Positions 33,301 through 63,975 of a DNA stretch of 64,000 bases are shown here, one piece after another. Position numbers and translations under genes: made by a program. This DNA is from Parapristionchus giblindavisi. Its lineage: Eukaryota; Nematoda; Chromadorea; Rhabditida; Diplogasteridae. The notes beneath the pieces were generated by a model, which was not told the DNA's origin, ran no database searches, and saw only the letters and a list, made by a program, of their open reading frames with translations. The stretch spans positions 124,001-188,000 of the forward strand of contig CALSFV010000111.1 in assembly GCA_943737045.1 (NCBI GenBank), given 5' to 3'. Each line of letters begins with the position of its first letter. Position 1 is the stretch's first letter.

Positions 33301-35624
33301 GTGATACGGATTTGCATGCAATCATCAATAAGGATATGACTCGTAAGATTCGTACTGTGAATGGAATAACGGCACATAAAGAAGTAGCACAACAAGATCT
33401 TCGATTGGCTGCTAAGGTATGAATACATACGAGTGATAATGAATGATGATTCATATATAATTGTAGGTAGCTGCAATCTATGATCTTCGTTCTGGTATAT
33501 TTTGTGATGCAAATGAAGCAGATAGAGAATTAGATATCAGAGTAGGAGTTGATCTAGTGGAGACTTCACCTAATCCTATCATTCAACAAGCACGATCATA
33601 TATGGGAGAAGAAATGACTCCTGAAGAAGAAGAACTTATGAGTATATATATATACTTTTATTCATTATTCTTCTTATCTATTATTAATCATCTAAATATT
33701 AACATTAATCTTTATAGGAATGAGTGGACATAGTACGAATGGATCAACAGTTGATAAGATGCCTCTTGAAAGAGATGAAGATCTACTCAAGGTATGCTAG
33801 ATATATATTAAATATAGGTGTTAAGTGTTATGATGCTTCTTTATTTTGAGTAACAATTTATCAAGATTGCAGTATTGCTACTGAATCTAGATTAAAAGGG
33901 GATATTACATTGTAGGCCCTCGACCTAATCATACTTTATCTTCGTATCGTTCATTCTGTTGACTTCTACACTCAAGGAGAATATTCAAATGAAGATAGAA
34001 TGCCTAATAGGTTAGAGTAGATGATTATAATGATCTATCATTGATTATTGATCGATTATAGATGTGATCTATCATTGATTATTGATTGATTATAGATGTG
34101 ATCTATTATCGATTATTGATTGATTATAGATGTGATCTATCATTGATTATTGATTGATTATAGATGTGATCTATCATTGATTATTGATTGATTATAGATG
34201 TGATCTATCATCGATTATTGATTGATTATAGATGTGATCTATCATTGATTATTGATTGATTATAGATGTGGTCTAATTCATCTTCGTAGTGGACCCCCAT
34301 CAGGAGGATCAGGATCAGGAGTAGAGATTGATTCAGAGACGGGAAAGATTATAATAACTTCTAAGTTTATAAATGACTTCACTACATCATTCAAGAATGG
34401 AATTGAGGTTAATCACTTTTATATCTATTTATTCATTCAATGAATTTCATTGTATATTATTTATTTTAAGAAGTTGACTGCTCGTACATATCTGAGTGAG
34501 GAAGATATCGATAAATTGGGAAGAAAGAGTCCTGAAGAGTGAGTGATCGATACTGTATTCCCCAATTATTGATTATTCATTTAAATTTTAGAGAGATGGA
34601 GGCATTCATCAAAGCTAATTCAGTAGAATTGAGTGCAGAGAAATGGTTATGTCCATTATCTGGAAAGAAGTTCAAAGGACCTGAATTCATAAGAAAACAT
34701 TTGATGTCTAAACATAATGATAAATTGGAAGAATCTAAACAAGATGTAAGTATCCACTTATGGATATATTGTTTTATTCAATCATTAATCATTATAGGCA
34801 TTCTTCTACAACAATTACTTGGCTGATCCAAGTCGTCCTACTGAGCCTGAGACACCTCCACCACAACCTAAGGATGATAAGGTATACTGTAGTCTCATTA
34901 CTGTACATTCTATTCGAATATAAGTGATATCATGTGATATAGGTAATTAATTAGCATTGTTAATTAATGATTAATCAAATTTGGATTTTTTATTTTATTT
35001 TGATTATTACGATTTGTTTCAATTGCGGAATTGTTTCTCATTTCAGTTGGATGATCGATCTCGTTATGACGATAGAAACAGAGGAGACTATACAAGTATG
35101 TAATCTACCTTTCTATTCCATTTATTCACACCCACACAATCATTCTTTCAAATCCATGTTCCCTCTCATCTCTTATGTCCATTCCTCTCCTCGGGAGCCC
35201 TTTTTATTTTTCTTACCCCTTTGAAAGATCAGAGACAACTGTGTGAATGCCTTGCAACGTGAGATAGTATATGCATACCACATACCTAGTAATTTTGATT
35301 TAAAAAAGATTTGCGAAAGCGAAAGAACCTTGAAAAGAAGAATCCATGTATCCTTTTCAACTAATCCATTATATTATAGGAAATAGTTATGGAGGAGGAG
35401 ATCGTCCACGATATTCAGGAGGTCAAAGACATGATTATGGTAGACAAGATAGAAGACCACCTCCTCAAAGGTATATTATAATAATCTTTACTATTCATTT
35501 ACATTGAATATTTAGATATTATGATAGTGCTCCTCCTCCTCCTCTAAGTGGAGATACTCGTCGTGATTCACGTCCTCCTATATCATATCGTGATCTCGAT
35601 GCTCCTGATGCTGATATATTCTAA
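30370..35624 (+). CDS. srrt: SRRT/ARS2, cap-binding-complex partner for RNA processing
   Basis: ARS2/Serrate bridges the nuclear cap-binding complex to miRNA processing, 3'-end formation and RNA decay. The start ATG at 30370 follows TTTTTCAG (an in-frame ATG at 30316 lies upstream of that acceptor). The N-terminus is Arg/Asp-rich ([20 protein letters not shown]). Ordered family blocks follow: [98 protein letters not shown], then [11 protein letters not shown]. The zinc finger [20 protein letters not shown] is near 34650-34710. The Arg/Gly-rich tail ends [12 protein letters not shown]. The gene is apparently complete, with about 14 exons. One intron carries a mariner element (31950-33208) and another a tandem array that repeats its own acceptor (about 34030-34265). 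Confidence 0.95.
31950..33208 (-). mobile_element. mariner-type transposon, degenerate, in an srrt intron
   Basis: Length 1259 bp, typical for mariner. The terminal inverted repeats TTAGGTTGATTCATAAGTCT are perfect, and it is flanked by TA on both sides (31948-31949, 33209-33210). Minus-strand transposase remnants include [19 protein letters not shown] and HFQYDKARP, the latter in place of the conserved HDNARPH. Frames are broken by stops and shifts (for example between 32259-32477 and 32719-32910), so it encodes no active enzyme. Perfect ends suggest it could still have been mobilised recently. Confidence 0.9.
34030..34268 (+). repeat. 34 bp tandem array repeating the intron's 3' splice site
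   Basis: Seven copies of GATTATAGATGTG(A/G)TCT, each preceded by TATTGATT. The last copy is the true acceptor (gattatag before ATGTGGTCTAATTC, encoding CGLIHLRS after phase-2 AG). The six upstream copies read GATGTGATCTAT and so mimic both the acceptor and the first exon bases. Confidence 0.85.
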
Positions 35625-36071
35625 TTCATAATAAATAGACTAATCCCTTCTATCCACTCTTTCCAAATTATTCTTATACTCTCTTCCAAACATTTCAAAT
35701 TCATTCTGCTCTGACTCTCAATGAGATATTTATTCCTTTTTTTTAAATTAAATTTCATAATTTATCGTTTTACTATACGTTGATGTTTCCCAGTCTCCGT
35801 TTTTGTATTTGCATATTTAGTATCTCATACATTAAAATCTCTTCAAACCTAGTATGAACAAACTTTGTTGTTGTTGTGATATTGATGCTGGGATGAGATA
35901 AAGTGTGTTTTGACCGTGCAAATTAGTTGCAAAGAGCGTACTAACAATAGAGCGGATAAGTGAAAAGAGAGAAAAGGATACATAGATGTCAAGAGGGAAT
36001 GTACTTGATCTAAGATGAGAACTCCTCATTCATTCATTTGATCCATCCAATCTACATACACTTATATCTAA
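35625..36071. other. Intergenic region, srrt 3' flank and C6 gene promoter
   Basis: No gene is seen. An AATAAA-like motif (TAATAAATAG) lies at about 35629, shortly after the srrt stop. The rest is AT-rich with short T runs. Confidence 0.5.
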
Positions 36072-38781
36072 ATGTTTATTCATTCTCTACTTATTCTTCA
36101 TTTAATTAAATCTCTTCAATCTTGTGTACCTACTTCTCCTACCACCACTCGTTCGTTTATTTTCATTCATTCATATTTAATATTCACTGCTCAAAAGTTG
36201 CACACACATTTTGGACGGGTTGAAAAAACGAGCACAATGGCTACCGTAATCTCGATATTATCATTAACTGACAAGGGGAGGTCAAAATGGCATTAACTTG
36301 AGCTATATCATCTAGACAATGGATCTTTTACATCATTCCATCGATTGTCAACAGAAAGACAAACTATAAGACATGGCTGTTTTATAATTCTATAAACAGC
36401 ATTACATACCAAGAAAATTCAAATGTATATCACGCCAGTCACGAGAGAATCGACCTAATCGTCGGAATTGAGAAAAATTACAAAACAAGTTCTATCCAGT
36501 TTTATTCTTGTTTAGGCATGTCCTACAAAGTCCCCAAAGTCGCACTGTGCTACTATCATTCTGGGGCTCCCTGCACAGGGTCGGTAATCCGGGAAAACAA
36601 CTTTGAACTCAAATATCTCGGTTCAGGTGCATTTCTGTGAAAAACTGTCACGAGGGTAACCCCCGCTATTTTTCGTGCTCTATCGATCTAAATAAACCAG
36701 AAGTCATGAAAGTGCTTCCGAAAAGCGCTACACTCTAGGACAAAAAATAACTCAAAACCTGTCGATTCGGCGATGACGAGCCTGAAATATGTTATTAAGT
36801 TTTTCATGCGCTTTCAAATGAGGTGTTTGCGAAAAAATACGTTAATGCGTTCATATGGTTCATCTCCTTGGAAATTTCCTGATGATTTAAAGTCATTTTC
36901 GCCCAACCACAATCTCTCGTTTCATACACTCTCTCGCCGGAGAGTGAAAGAAAAAAGGGAAGAGAAAGGGAGACAATAATATCTTTCATTCCGCACCGCG
37001 CTCTCGAGACCGTGCGGTGTAGAATGGAATGGAATGAAATAAAAAGGAATGGGCGAGAGTGTGTGAAACGAGAGATTGTGGTTGGGCGAAAATGACTTCA
37101 AATCATCAGGAAATTTCCAAGGAGAAGAACCATATGAACGCATTAACGTATTTTTTTCGCAAACACCTCATTTGAAAGCTCATGAAAAACTTAATAACAT
37201 ATTTCAGGCTCGTCCGCGCCGAATCGACAGGTTTTGAGTTATTTGGACTAGAGTGTAGCGCTGTTCGGAAGCACTTTCATGACCTCTGGTTTGTTTAGAT
37301 CGATAGAGTTCGGAAAAATAGCGTGGGTTACCCTCGTGGTAGTTTTTCACAGAAATGCACCTGAACCGAGATATTTGAGTTCAAAGTTGGGTTCCCGGAT
37401 GACCGACCCGGTGTAGGGAGCCCCAGAATGATATTTACACAATGTGACTTTGGGGGATGGAAGGACATGCCTAGAGGTACCGAAAACTGGTGCTAACTCA
37501 TTTCATGTTTTTCACCCCATTCCGAAAAATAGCCGTTTTAGGTCGATTCTCTCGTGACTGGCGTGATATTAACGTTAACCTTGTATTTATCAGCTTCGAC
37601 AACCACAACTACAAGTACGACAACAGAGGCATCGACTAGTACAACTACTGAAATCACAACGAGTACTACAACTACACAACCTACAACTACGACATCTCCA
37701 ACCACCACGACGACATCTACGACTACGACGACACCTACGACCACTACGACGACACCTACGACCACTACGACGACTCCCACGACTACTACGAGTACTACGA
37801 CCACTACAACGACTCCTACAACCACTACGACGACACCTACGACCACAACGACACCTACGACCACTACGACGACACCTACGACCACAACGACACCTACGAC
37901 ACCTACGACCACTACGACGACACCTACGACCACAACGACACCTACGACCACTACGACGACACCTACGACCACAACGACACCTACGACCACTACGACACCT
38001 ACGACCACTACGACGACACCTACGACCACAACGACACCTACGACCACTACGACGACACCTACGACCACTACGGCTACACCTATGACCGGTAACATTCATA
38101 AATAAGTTTCATATTGTTCAGCTTTCTTATGACAATATTTCTTTTGGAAGTATATTATTTAAAGGGAGAAAAGCAGTGCCGAAAAGCATTTGGCAAATAC
38201 GATAATCTAATCAACAGCCGGAAATATTTTAGAAATTTTGTGGTGCGAATTATAAAATTTTAAAGCTTTTGACAAATTTCTTTGAATTTTTTTGCATTGA
38301 AATCGATAGATTCATCAAGATTCCGTGCGGGAGTAAGATGATTCAACCCGTTTCATTAACTAATGTAATTTCATTGTACGGCTACACTCCCTTTAAGCGT
38401 GCGATAAATGTGATGCCAGTTTAATTTCAATAACTATGAATGGAGGAGGATCTAAAGACTTTGATAGTGATGTCACTACAGCAGACCCCAATACAGCATG
38501 TTCCTCCAGGACATTTACATGTACTGGTCAGAATGCTAACATTGAGGTATCATCACAGTCATACGGCAAACAAATAAGATTATGTTACAGATAAATGCAG
38601 GAGATGGGGTAATAAATGACGGAGATGATGGTTCAACGGATCAAATTGCTACATTCACGGTATTATATATGGCAAGATATCTAATTACGTATATATGAAT
38701 CAGGTTGAATGTAATGCAGCAGGCGATGCATGGGAGTTCATGGGAGTTCCAATAATAAAACTTGAATGTGGTTCTCTTTAG
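36072..38781 (+). CDS. Secreted Thr-rich protein with nematode C6 domain
   Basis: Five exons with verified phases: 36072-36150, 37594-38088, 38398-38546, 38591-38659 and 38704-38781, giving 289 residues. Exon 1 encodes a signal peptide, MFIHSLLILHLIKSLQSCVP, followed by Thr/Pro. Exon 2 is a ~160-residue threonine stalk (TTTTTPTTTTTTP), presumably O-glycosylated. Exons 3-5 encode a C6 (DUF281-type) domain with six or more cysteines: CDKCDASLISITMNGG, ACSSRTFTCTGQNANIE, ending VECNAAGDAWEFMGVP and LECGSL. The family is a nematode-enriched set of secreted or surface proteins of unknown function. Intron 1 (1443 bp) holds a fold-back transposon ending ~24 bp from the acceptor. The next gene starts 150 bp downstream on the same strand, so co-transcription is possible. 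Confidence 0.85.
36427..37569. mobile_element. ATATCACGCCAGTCACGAG fold-back element, copy 2
   Basis: The terminal repeat ATATCACGCCAGTCACGAGA is matched by its complement at 37540-37569. Long arms (about 36427-36985 and 37010-37569) pair around a centre near 36995 (CACCGCGCTCTCGAGACCG), leaving hardly any loop. It is the same family as 19606-20995 but without the nested insertion. It lies in intron 1 of the C6 gene and contains no coding capacity. Confidence 0.8.
37675..38075 (+). repeat. Coding minisatellite for the Thr/Pro stalk
   Basis: Interleaved 21 bp (CCTACGACCACTACGACGACA) and 18 bp (CCTACGACCACAACGACA) units with one extra CCTACGACA, encoding Pro followed by five to six Thr. The near-perfect units predict length variation between individuals. 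The long valine- and arginine-rich antisense frames here are shadows. Confidence 0.85.
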
Positions 38782-38931
38782 TCATATAAATGATTCTTTG
38801 TTTTGTATTCCTCAACGATAAACACTCATTCTTACCATCATAGTGTTGTTTCGACCTTCTTAGCCACTACACTATCACTCAGTATATAACAGTCTCAACA
38901 ATCTTGGCAATAACATTCCAATTCCTATGCT

Positions 38932-41103
38932 ATGCATCATCAACGTAAATTTATACCGTATATCCTACTCTTCCTCGTTCATCTCATTCTTGCACAACGT
39001 ATGTTATATGCTCGATATCGTCCATTATACCATATTTCATAGGTCAAAACGAAGGTTCATGTAGTGGAGAGATTACGGTAAAGGAGAACGAACAGAAGGC
39101 CATTAATCCTGTTCATAGAAGTTCAGGATATGCTAATGGGCTTGAATGTATATGGAAGGTTTTCAAAGTCTAAGACGCACGATGCGAACTAAAGGTACCT
39201 TTAGGTTAACTTCCCTACCAATTGTGAGAATTCGTTCATTGTCAAAGGCCGTTTGAGGAATCAAACAAGTGATTTAATAGAGATCAAGAATGAAGATGGA
39301 ACTGTTGTCATGAGGTATATATACATGATATTCATCTTATAGATTAATACAATATATCTCAGGATCACTTACAATGATATGGATAAGGAGAAGATAATGA
39401 ATAAGCTATCAAATAAGATCATAGTTTCATTCAAATCAGATAGTGATACTCCGGTCACTGGAGGATACTGGATGGGAATGTTGAGTGCTACAAATTGTAG
39501 ACAAACACATTCTAATGAACATGAACATACTCTATCCTATCAAGGTGATAAAGTATGTGGATATACATTATCTATACTTCATTCTTTAGATAATGGTCCA
39601 ACCAGTGGTCGGACAACTCGCAGACCGAGTATAATAGATGGACTATTTGGATCAGATGATACTGACACGATCCAAGGCCGATCTTATTGGTATCATCTAG
39701 ATGAATTAAAGCCTAGTTCGAACAAGACTCTGACATTCAAACATCCTATGAAACTCTACATTACTTCCAAGTAAGTTCACAAATGTTTGTTTAATGATAA
39801 TGATCTTGTGTCAGGAACAAGGACTATCTCCGTAGTATCTACGTCATTTCTGAGAATAGAGACAGTAAAGAGTATGCAGATGTGTTTTATATTATAAACA
39901 TTTTCTCCTTAAGGAATGTCTATGAGGCATATTCAAACCAACAAAATACAGTCAAAGCAAATCGACTTAAACCTGTGATGGAAGGAAGAAAAGAGTATTA
40001 TCTAATCAATGGAAATAGGATGGAAGATCATTCACATTTTACTTTCTTCTACTTTGTTGATGAACGAGAACGTAAATGAGTAATAGAAGTAACTAATTGA
40101 ATCAATAGCATCATTATAGATAAATATGAAGTGTATGATGTAACAGCTGAGCCCATGATGATTCGTACTTCTGAAGGAACACCAATCACATTACTCAGTG
40201 GAGATGCACAAATTGGAATAACAAAAGTTCAACTGGGAAAGGTTTGAACAATAACAATTCCAGTAATATTAAATGGTACAATTACTTCTATTAGCATGGA
40301 GGACTGAAGATAACAGCTGGAGGTATAGAAGAGAAGTGGCAACCAGAAGCAGCTTTGTTGAGATTAATGTAAGAACGAAATAAGATGAAAGTATATATAA
40401 ATGACATTGTAGTGATGGTAACACTGCCAATATATCATCATATTCCATCTTTGATCCAATCGTCACTATTGAACCAACGAGAGAAGAAGAAGTGTCATTC
40501 ATTGTCAACAATCTACTTTGTAAGTTATTGTCATTTATCCATCATGATGTCGTGTACATCTTTAGATTTGACACAAATATCACAAGATGTAGGAGCACAG
40601 GGAGTTATCATGTCTGCTGGATATCCATATTTCAATATTAACCATCGTAAAATAGATTTTTCGATGAAAATGAAGAAGGAGGTGAATGATAAGATAGATT
40701 AGGGGGTGAGTGATACAGTCTTTGCAGGTGTTTATGGATATGCATTTGAGAGCAAATACAACCAAAGGAAGTACCGTAACCATTACAATGAATGCGAATA
40801 ACACTCACATATCTAAGACGTATCAATCAATAGATTGAGATTAGTAGGATAATCGATAATATACAGATACTCAAGCCAAGATGTTGATGAACTAATTCGA
40901 ATGGATACAATAGATTTCAACATTAAGTTCAACCCTATTTCTGATGATCTAGGACATACTGAATATTTGTTTGCTACCTTCACGACGAGAGGTTTGTCTA
41001 TTTGTTTGTTTGATTTACCATAAAATTTGCAGGAGCATCGATCTTTAATCTGTTCGGATCTACATTCATTATTATATTTTCCATATGGTTTACCCGTTTC
41101 TAA
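38932..41103 (+). CDS. Secreted CUB-like protein with C-terminal hydrophobic anchor
   Basis: ATG at 38932 gives the signal peptide (YILLFLVHLILAQ). Exons 38932-38998, 39043-39158, 39205-39314 and one from 39363 keep phase and encode a nematode CUB-like region: CSGEITVKENEQKAINP, GLECIWKVNFPTNCENSFIV, then FKSDSDTPVTGGYWMGMLSA. Later exons include a second CUB-like start (GAQGVIMSAGYPYFNINHRK), STVTITMNANNTHIS and HTEYLFATFTTRGASIF. The protein ends in a hydrophobic tail (FNLFGSTFIIIFSIWFTRF, TAA at 41101), which suggests a GPI signal or a membrane anchor. One border (about 39880-39912) has two usable donors. About 12 exons and 600 residues in total. CUB-like nematode proteins are often gut- or cuticle-secreted and pathogen-responsive, but no role is shown here. 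Confidence 0.8.
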
Positions 41104-41964
41104 ATTGGTCATGTTTTGATACTCACATGTATATAAAGTCTGAGTCAACTGCACATTTGTATAATAATAAAGGCATTACTCACTTGTCTAACAATAATGG
41201 TGATAGTTATGAAGAAGATCGAACTATTTCTAGCATGGTAGTCTGATAAGATAAGATAAGGACGAAAATAAGGCACCAGCTAACCTCTCTCTAATGTCAT
41301 CCCTACCAATCCACACTTAATTTAAAAGAAAAAAATGCACCGAATCGGCACTGAAAATTGAAATAAAGCAAGAGAAAACATTGAGAAAAATGACTGGAAG
41401 AAAGGAATGAAATAAAGCGCACGTCTGTCTGTAGTTTGTAGACCACCGCTCCTGATTCAGCGACTATAAACTAAGGAAAAATAACTTCAATATGTATGAT
41501 TCCAATTGGCTAAACAACAAATAAGAAACCACTAAACAACGGATGAAAAGTGCAACTATGGCTGGCCATAATGTATTGAGAATACCGTAGCTTTAGAAAT
41601 ACAGGAGGTTGTTGATTTTACTTACAAAAGTCAGTTCGTGATTCATGAGCGCCTGATTCAGTTATATTTCAATGCAAAATTCACATTCTTGATTCAGGAA
41701 ATTCATTCACGATTTAGATTTGGGGTGTCTTTTTCATTATTTCTGTTCAATAAACCATTGTAGTCTCATTCGTTATTTTCACGTGCGCGCATTTTCAATG
41801 TTTTGTTCGTTTCTCCTTTCTTCTCGTGTTTTAAACATTATATTTTTCTGTTCAATTTATAAATTTGTCAAATTATATTTCCACTTATATTATGGTTACG
41901 ATCATAAAATTTTCTCGTGCAGATGATATGCGCTTGCCGCTAATTAAGCCACATTAAATGTGAA
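41104..41964. other. Intergenic region upstream of the LYST gene
   Basis: AT-rich, no supported gene. Three GATTCA-containing segments (GTGATTCATGAGCGCCTGATTCAG and CTTGATTCAGGAAATTCATT) form a short imperfect repeat at about 41635-41705. Confidence 0.4.
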
Positions 41965-60086
<18,122 letters not shown>

Positions 60087-61018
60087 ATCTATTATCTTTG
60101 TACAATATATTTCCCCATACTTTATTGATTGATTAGTTAATGATTAGTGATCTCCACTACTGTATGTAACCAGTGCATTCATTCAATACTTTATTCTTTT
60201 ATTAAACTAATTAAACGAGTCAGTTTTCTTTCTTCAAATAACATTTCCTCTATTCGTTAGCACGTCATTCTTTCTTCATCTAATCAATATGTGCCACATC
60301 TTCCCTTATCATATATCATATATTCTAGTCAAATGATTCCTCAGAGATTAACTCTCTTATCCATATCCAACTAACATATTCAAGATGCTTGTATAGATAG
60401 ATTGCATACATAATCATTGATAAAGAGTAAATATATTCATTCATAAACGTATCTCTAAGTTACACTATATGTATTTCTTCGTTGTCTAGGACAATTAAAT
60501 AATAACAATTATATTCAATTAATTAAAGAAAGAATGGGTGGTAATAGCTGTATCGTTCATTCGAAGAAATGAGCAGACTGAGTATACACGTATGATATAA
60601 ATGGGGATGGACATATTCATTTGATTAACATTAAGAAAGAATGGATATATAGACCTGTTAGATAGGATAGGGATGGAGAAGAGTAACCAAGTATGAAGGA
60701 TAATAGTAGTACACGATTAATGAATGAATGAATGATACCTAGATATTGTTGTTTGTACAATTATACGAGTAACTAACTACCAATCAATATTATGATATCA
60801 AAAGATACAATACTAATACTATTCATTGATTAGTTAATGAGTGAGAGTGCAAAGAGTGAACAAGGCCAATTATGAATATATTCAAAATCAAACATTATGC
60901 ATAAGGGGTATAAAGCTATAGATGATGAATGAGAGGCAAGCGTTGTGATGAGATGAGATGAGATGAAGGGAAGAGGGGATAGAGGGAAGGATGGGGTAGA
61001 TATACAATCAATCAATAT
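60087..61018. other. Convergent intergenic region, lyst-1 and CH-gene 3' flanks
   Basis: No gene is seen in this ~930 bp of AT-rich DNA. AATAA-type signals occur on both strands. GATGAGATGAGATGAGATGA, a short direct repeat, lies at about 60945-60965. Confidence 0.5.
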
Positions 61019-63218
61019 CTATAGATGAGATACTGGTAGATCAGCTGTTGATTTATTGAGAGAAAGAATAAGACGAGCAAGAGAAGGAAGAGATCGACGA
61101 CCAAGAATATCTTCTATTGATAGTGATGATTTCTGAATTATCGATTGATTCATTGATATTCATGATGAAATGAACTAACCACTCTGAGTTCTTTACATGC
61201 ATCCATGAATGTTTCTACATTCTTCTTACACTTCAATGGAGAAAGAGTCTATAATGAATGAATCAATCAATATATCAGCCATTTACAGTATACCTGTCCC
61301 TTCTCTGGTAATTCAACTACTGTACATACTCCTGGATGGAGTGAATTAGCTAATTGACACAGTAAAATTCCATCTGAGAGACGAGATGATACTGATGATA
61401 GTGGAAGAGTTGATAGACTATAATCATTAAATGAATCAATAATATATTCCCAATCAGAGATCACTGTATGTACCTTGTATTGATTCTCTCATCAATCAAT
61501 TTTCTCATCTTCTCAACAACTGCACTATCAGATGGTGCAGCTGATGGAGTTCGACCACCTATAATCAATCAATCAATATTATTGATTATTTGATATATTA
61601 TATATTAAGTGCCGTACCTCTATCAGAAGAGAGTACACTAGGTTTCCTGACTACTTTATTTCCTCCATTAGTATTGATTGAACTTGTAGTGGTTGTTCTT
61701 CCATTTGATATTCCTACACTCTTCATATTGTTATTATTACTATTGTTATTGATTGTTGTTGTAGTAGAATTGGAACGAGATGAAGCAGATGAGCTAAATT
61801 ATATGAAAATATCAGAGAGATCAAAGATCACGATGTAACCTTGGTGTACTACTGTTATTATTGCCACTATTAGGTCTAACAGATGAAGCTAATGGAGATG
61901 GTCGTGTTGAAGATACGGTAGATGATGATGATGATGTAGTTCTGTAATCAATAATCATGAGATTACTGTAGATGGATTAGTATAAATATTACCTCTTTGA
62001 TGTAGATGAAGTAATCATAGATGTTGATAGAGAAGATGATGAAGAAGTAGCACTTCTAGATGGAACAACACGAATAGGACCACATTTAGATGATGATGAA
62101 GATGAAGAAGATGAAGAAGATGAAGGAGGGATTCGACGACTTATTGATGGACTATTTGATTCTATAATACATGCAATTATTATATTCACGATAGCTGATA
62201 GGATTGAACTATCTATGTATGAATCAATTAAAACTCACTATGAATATATACACTGTAAATGAATAAATGAACGAAATACTCACTTGATACATTAGTTAGA
62301 TTAGTAGTACTTGCAGCCAATCGTCGTGTTGCAGATGAAGAAGGATTGGATGGACTATTAGTAGTCACAGTACTTTGTTTCTTCTCTCCATTCAATGAAC
62401 TACTATTAGATGGAATAGTCTTCTTATCTCCCATTGTATTCATCTTCTTCATTTCTCTATCATTCTTATCTATTCCTCTTCCATTTATAGTACGAGAAGA
62501 TGAAGATGAAGAAGATGATTGCATCGGGGCTACCTACAAATACATCATTCATAACCAAATAGAGAGATATACTCAATAAAAGAACTAATAAATAATGTAA
62601 ATAATAGCTCACTTTAGAGATTGGTCGATGTTTAGTTGTAGATGGAGATGATATTGATGAAGTTGATGATGTAGTTGTAGATGATGATGAATGAATTGAT
62701 TGAGATGAAGAAGGAGGAGGAACTACTCTATGGACTATTGATGATGATGGAGATGGAGATGAAGTAGATGGAGAAGGATTGGAATGGGTAGATGGATGAG
62801 GAGGTACTGTATCTGAGGATACTGTAGATGAAGGAGGTATTGAAGATACTGTACAAGAACTAGGACGTACGGTAGATGAAGTAGGTACTGTAGAAGGTGG
62901 AGGGGGTACTGTAGATGAAGGAGGGGCGTTTGATTTGGGTGGAGGGGATGTAATTGTGTTCATTTCTTCTTTCAAAGCAGACATCTTTTCATCATAAACA
63001 CGGAGTAATCCAGAGAATCCTCCATCTGATATGAGAGGAAATGAAGATGAAGAAGAAGAAGAGGAAGAAGAGGGACAACCAGTTGATGAACCATCTATAA
63101 TACAATATATTGATGGAATTGAATCAATTAATCAATATGATATATACAAATACTTACTTGAATAAGATGAAGGTGATGCTTTTGACGTTGAAGAAGAACC
63201 GAATCCTTCATCCACATT
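61019..63218 (-). CDS. Ser-rich protein with C-terminal calponin-homology domain (LRCH-like), 5' incomplete
   Basis: Minus-strand exons with agreeing phases: 63218-63158, 63094-62613, 62533-62287, 62161-61993, 61941-61840, 61793-61618, 61558-61474, 61417-61294, 61250-61182 and 61132-61019 (stop TAG). Most of the protein is low-complexity Ser/Thr/Pro (SSTVPPPPSTVPTSSTV, SSSSSSSSSSSSKCGPIRVV). The C-terminus is a single CH domain: VVEKMRKLIDERIN, then RLSDGILLCQLANSLHPGVC, LSPLKCKKNVETFMDACKEL, and LGRRSLPSLARLILSL. The M-R-K-L-I-D-E start, the LLCQLAN block and the KCKKNVE-F--AC block fit LRCH-family CH domains best. LRCH proteins have N-terminal leucine-rich repeats, which are not visible here. 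They may lie beyond 64000 or be absent. The true start was not found. Confidence 0.75.
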
Positions 63219-63801
63219 CTACAATTAATCATCATTATTGATTGATTAATTGATGATAAATGAACAAAATGAATGGACAAGAGTCCCAATAAGGCTACAG
63301 CTAGACTATCCAACTATTCATTCATTATATCAATAGATAGAACTGATCAATCAATAAATGAATAGATGGTTAGTGAAATAATACATGCAATCTCTATTTA
63401 TCACTAAAATATGGCTTTCTCTTTAAACTCAGGTGCAATGAGGAAAGTGGAATAGAAATGAGAATAGAATGACAAGGAGGAAACTTAGATTATATTGAAT
63501 GGAATGGAGAAATAGAATAAGGATGATAGAATGAATGATAGAATGAATGATTAGAAGATATGAAGATGACAGAGATAGATTAGCATAAAAATGATACATG
63601 AATAATGAGGGATGATTGGATACAGTACAAACTACATCACTCATTCAGATCATATCACCACAGCTAAATACTATAGCTATTCCCATTATTACAGTATACT
63701 TTAATGAATAAAGTATACGGTAGAGTAATGAGAATATTGAAAATAGGAGAGAGCGAAAGAGCAGAGCGAAGAGGTTTGAATGATAAGGGAATGGATTACG
63801 G

Positions 63802-63831
<30 letters not shown>
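63219..63831. other. Intron or intergenic DNA, nothing firm
   Basis: Upstream of the CH-gene exon at 63218 I could not find its preceding exon or a start codon. A (TTGA)n run lies at 63803-63831. TACGGTA and TATACTTTA motifs occur near 63700-63725. Confidence 0.4.
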
Positions 63832-63833
<2 letters not shown>

Positions 63834-63975
63834 AGTCGTAATATGATATCGGACGTTGTTTGATTCGACCATGAAGATTATGACGAAGTTGATGAGAAGG
63901 AGTCTAGAGTATACAACAACCTACTATGATGACTATATAGATGAAGAGAAGAGATAGATGGAGAGAGATAGACAT
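63832..63975 (-). pseudogene. Short secreted-peptide frame interrupted by one in-frame TAG
   Basis: Reading from ATG at 63975: a strongly hydrophobic signal-like segment (MSISLHLSLLFIYIVIIVG, then CCIL), then TAG at 63904-63906. In the same frame follow 23 more codons, TPSHQLRHNLHGRIKQRPIS then YYD, and TAA at 63832. No base shift is needed to connect the halves. The second half is basic and polar, as in a small secreted peptide. The TAG could be a pseudogene mutation, a sequence error, or the edge of an intron with an unseen upstream exon, since CTCTAG also makes a valid acceptor in phase 0. No homologue was recognised. Confidence 0.4.

Noticed and set aside
37538..38099. Antisense Val-rich and Arg/Cys-rich frames at the Thr minisatellite
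   Set aside because: Complement of ACN threonine repeats. The plus-strand frame is confirmed by phase-consistent splicing into a C6 domain.
63128..63313. Hydrophobic minus-strand frame as the first exon of the CH gene
   Set aside because: It is read in a different frame from the verified exon at 63218 and lacks an ATG at its start.
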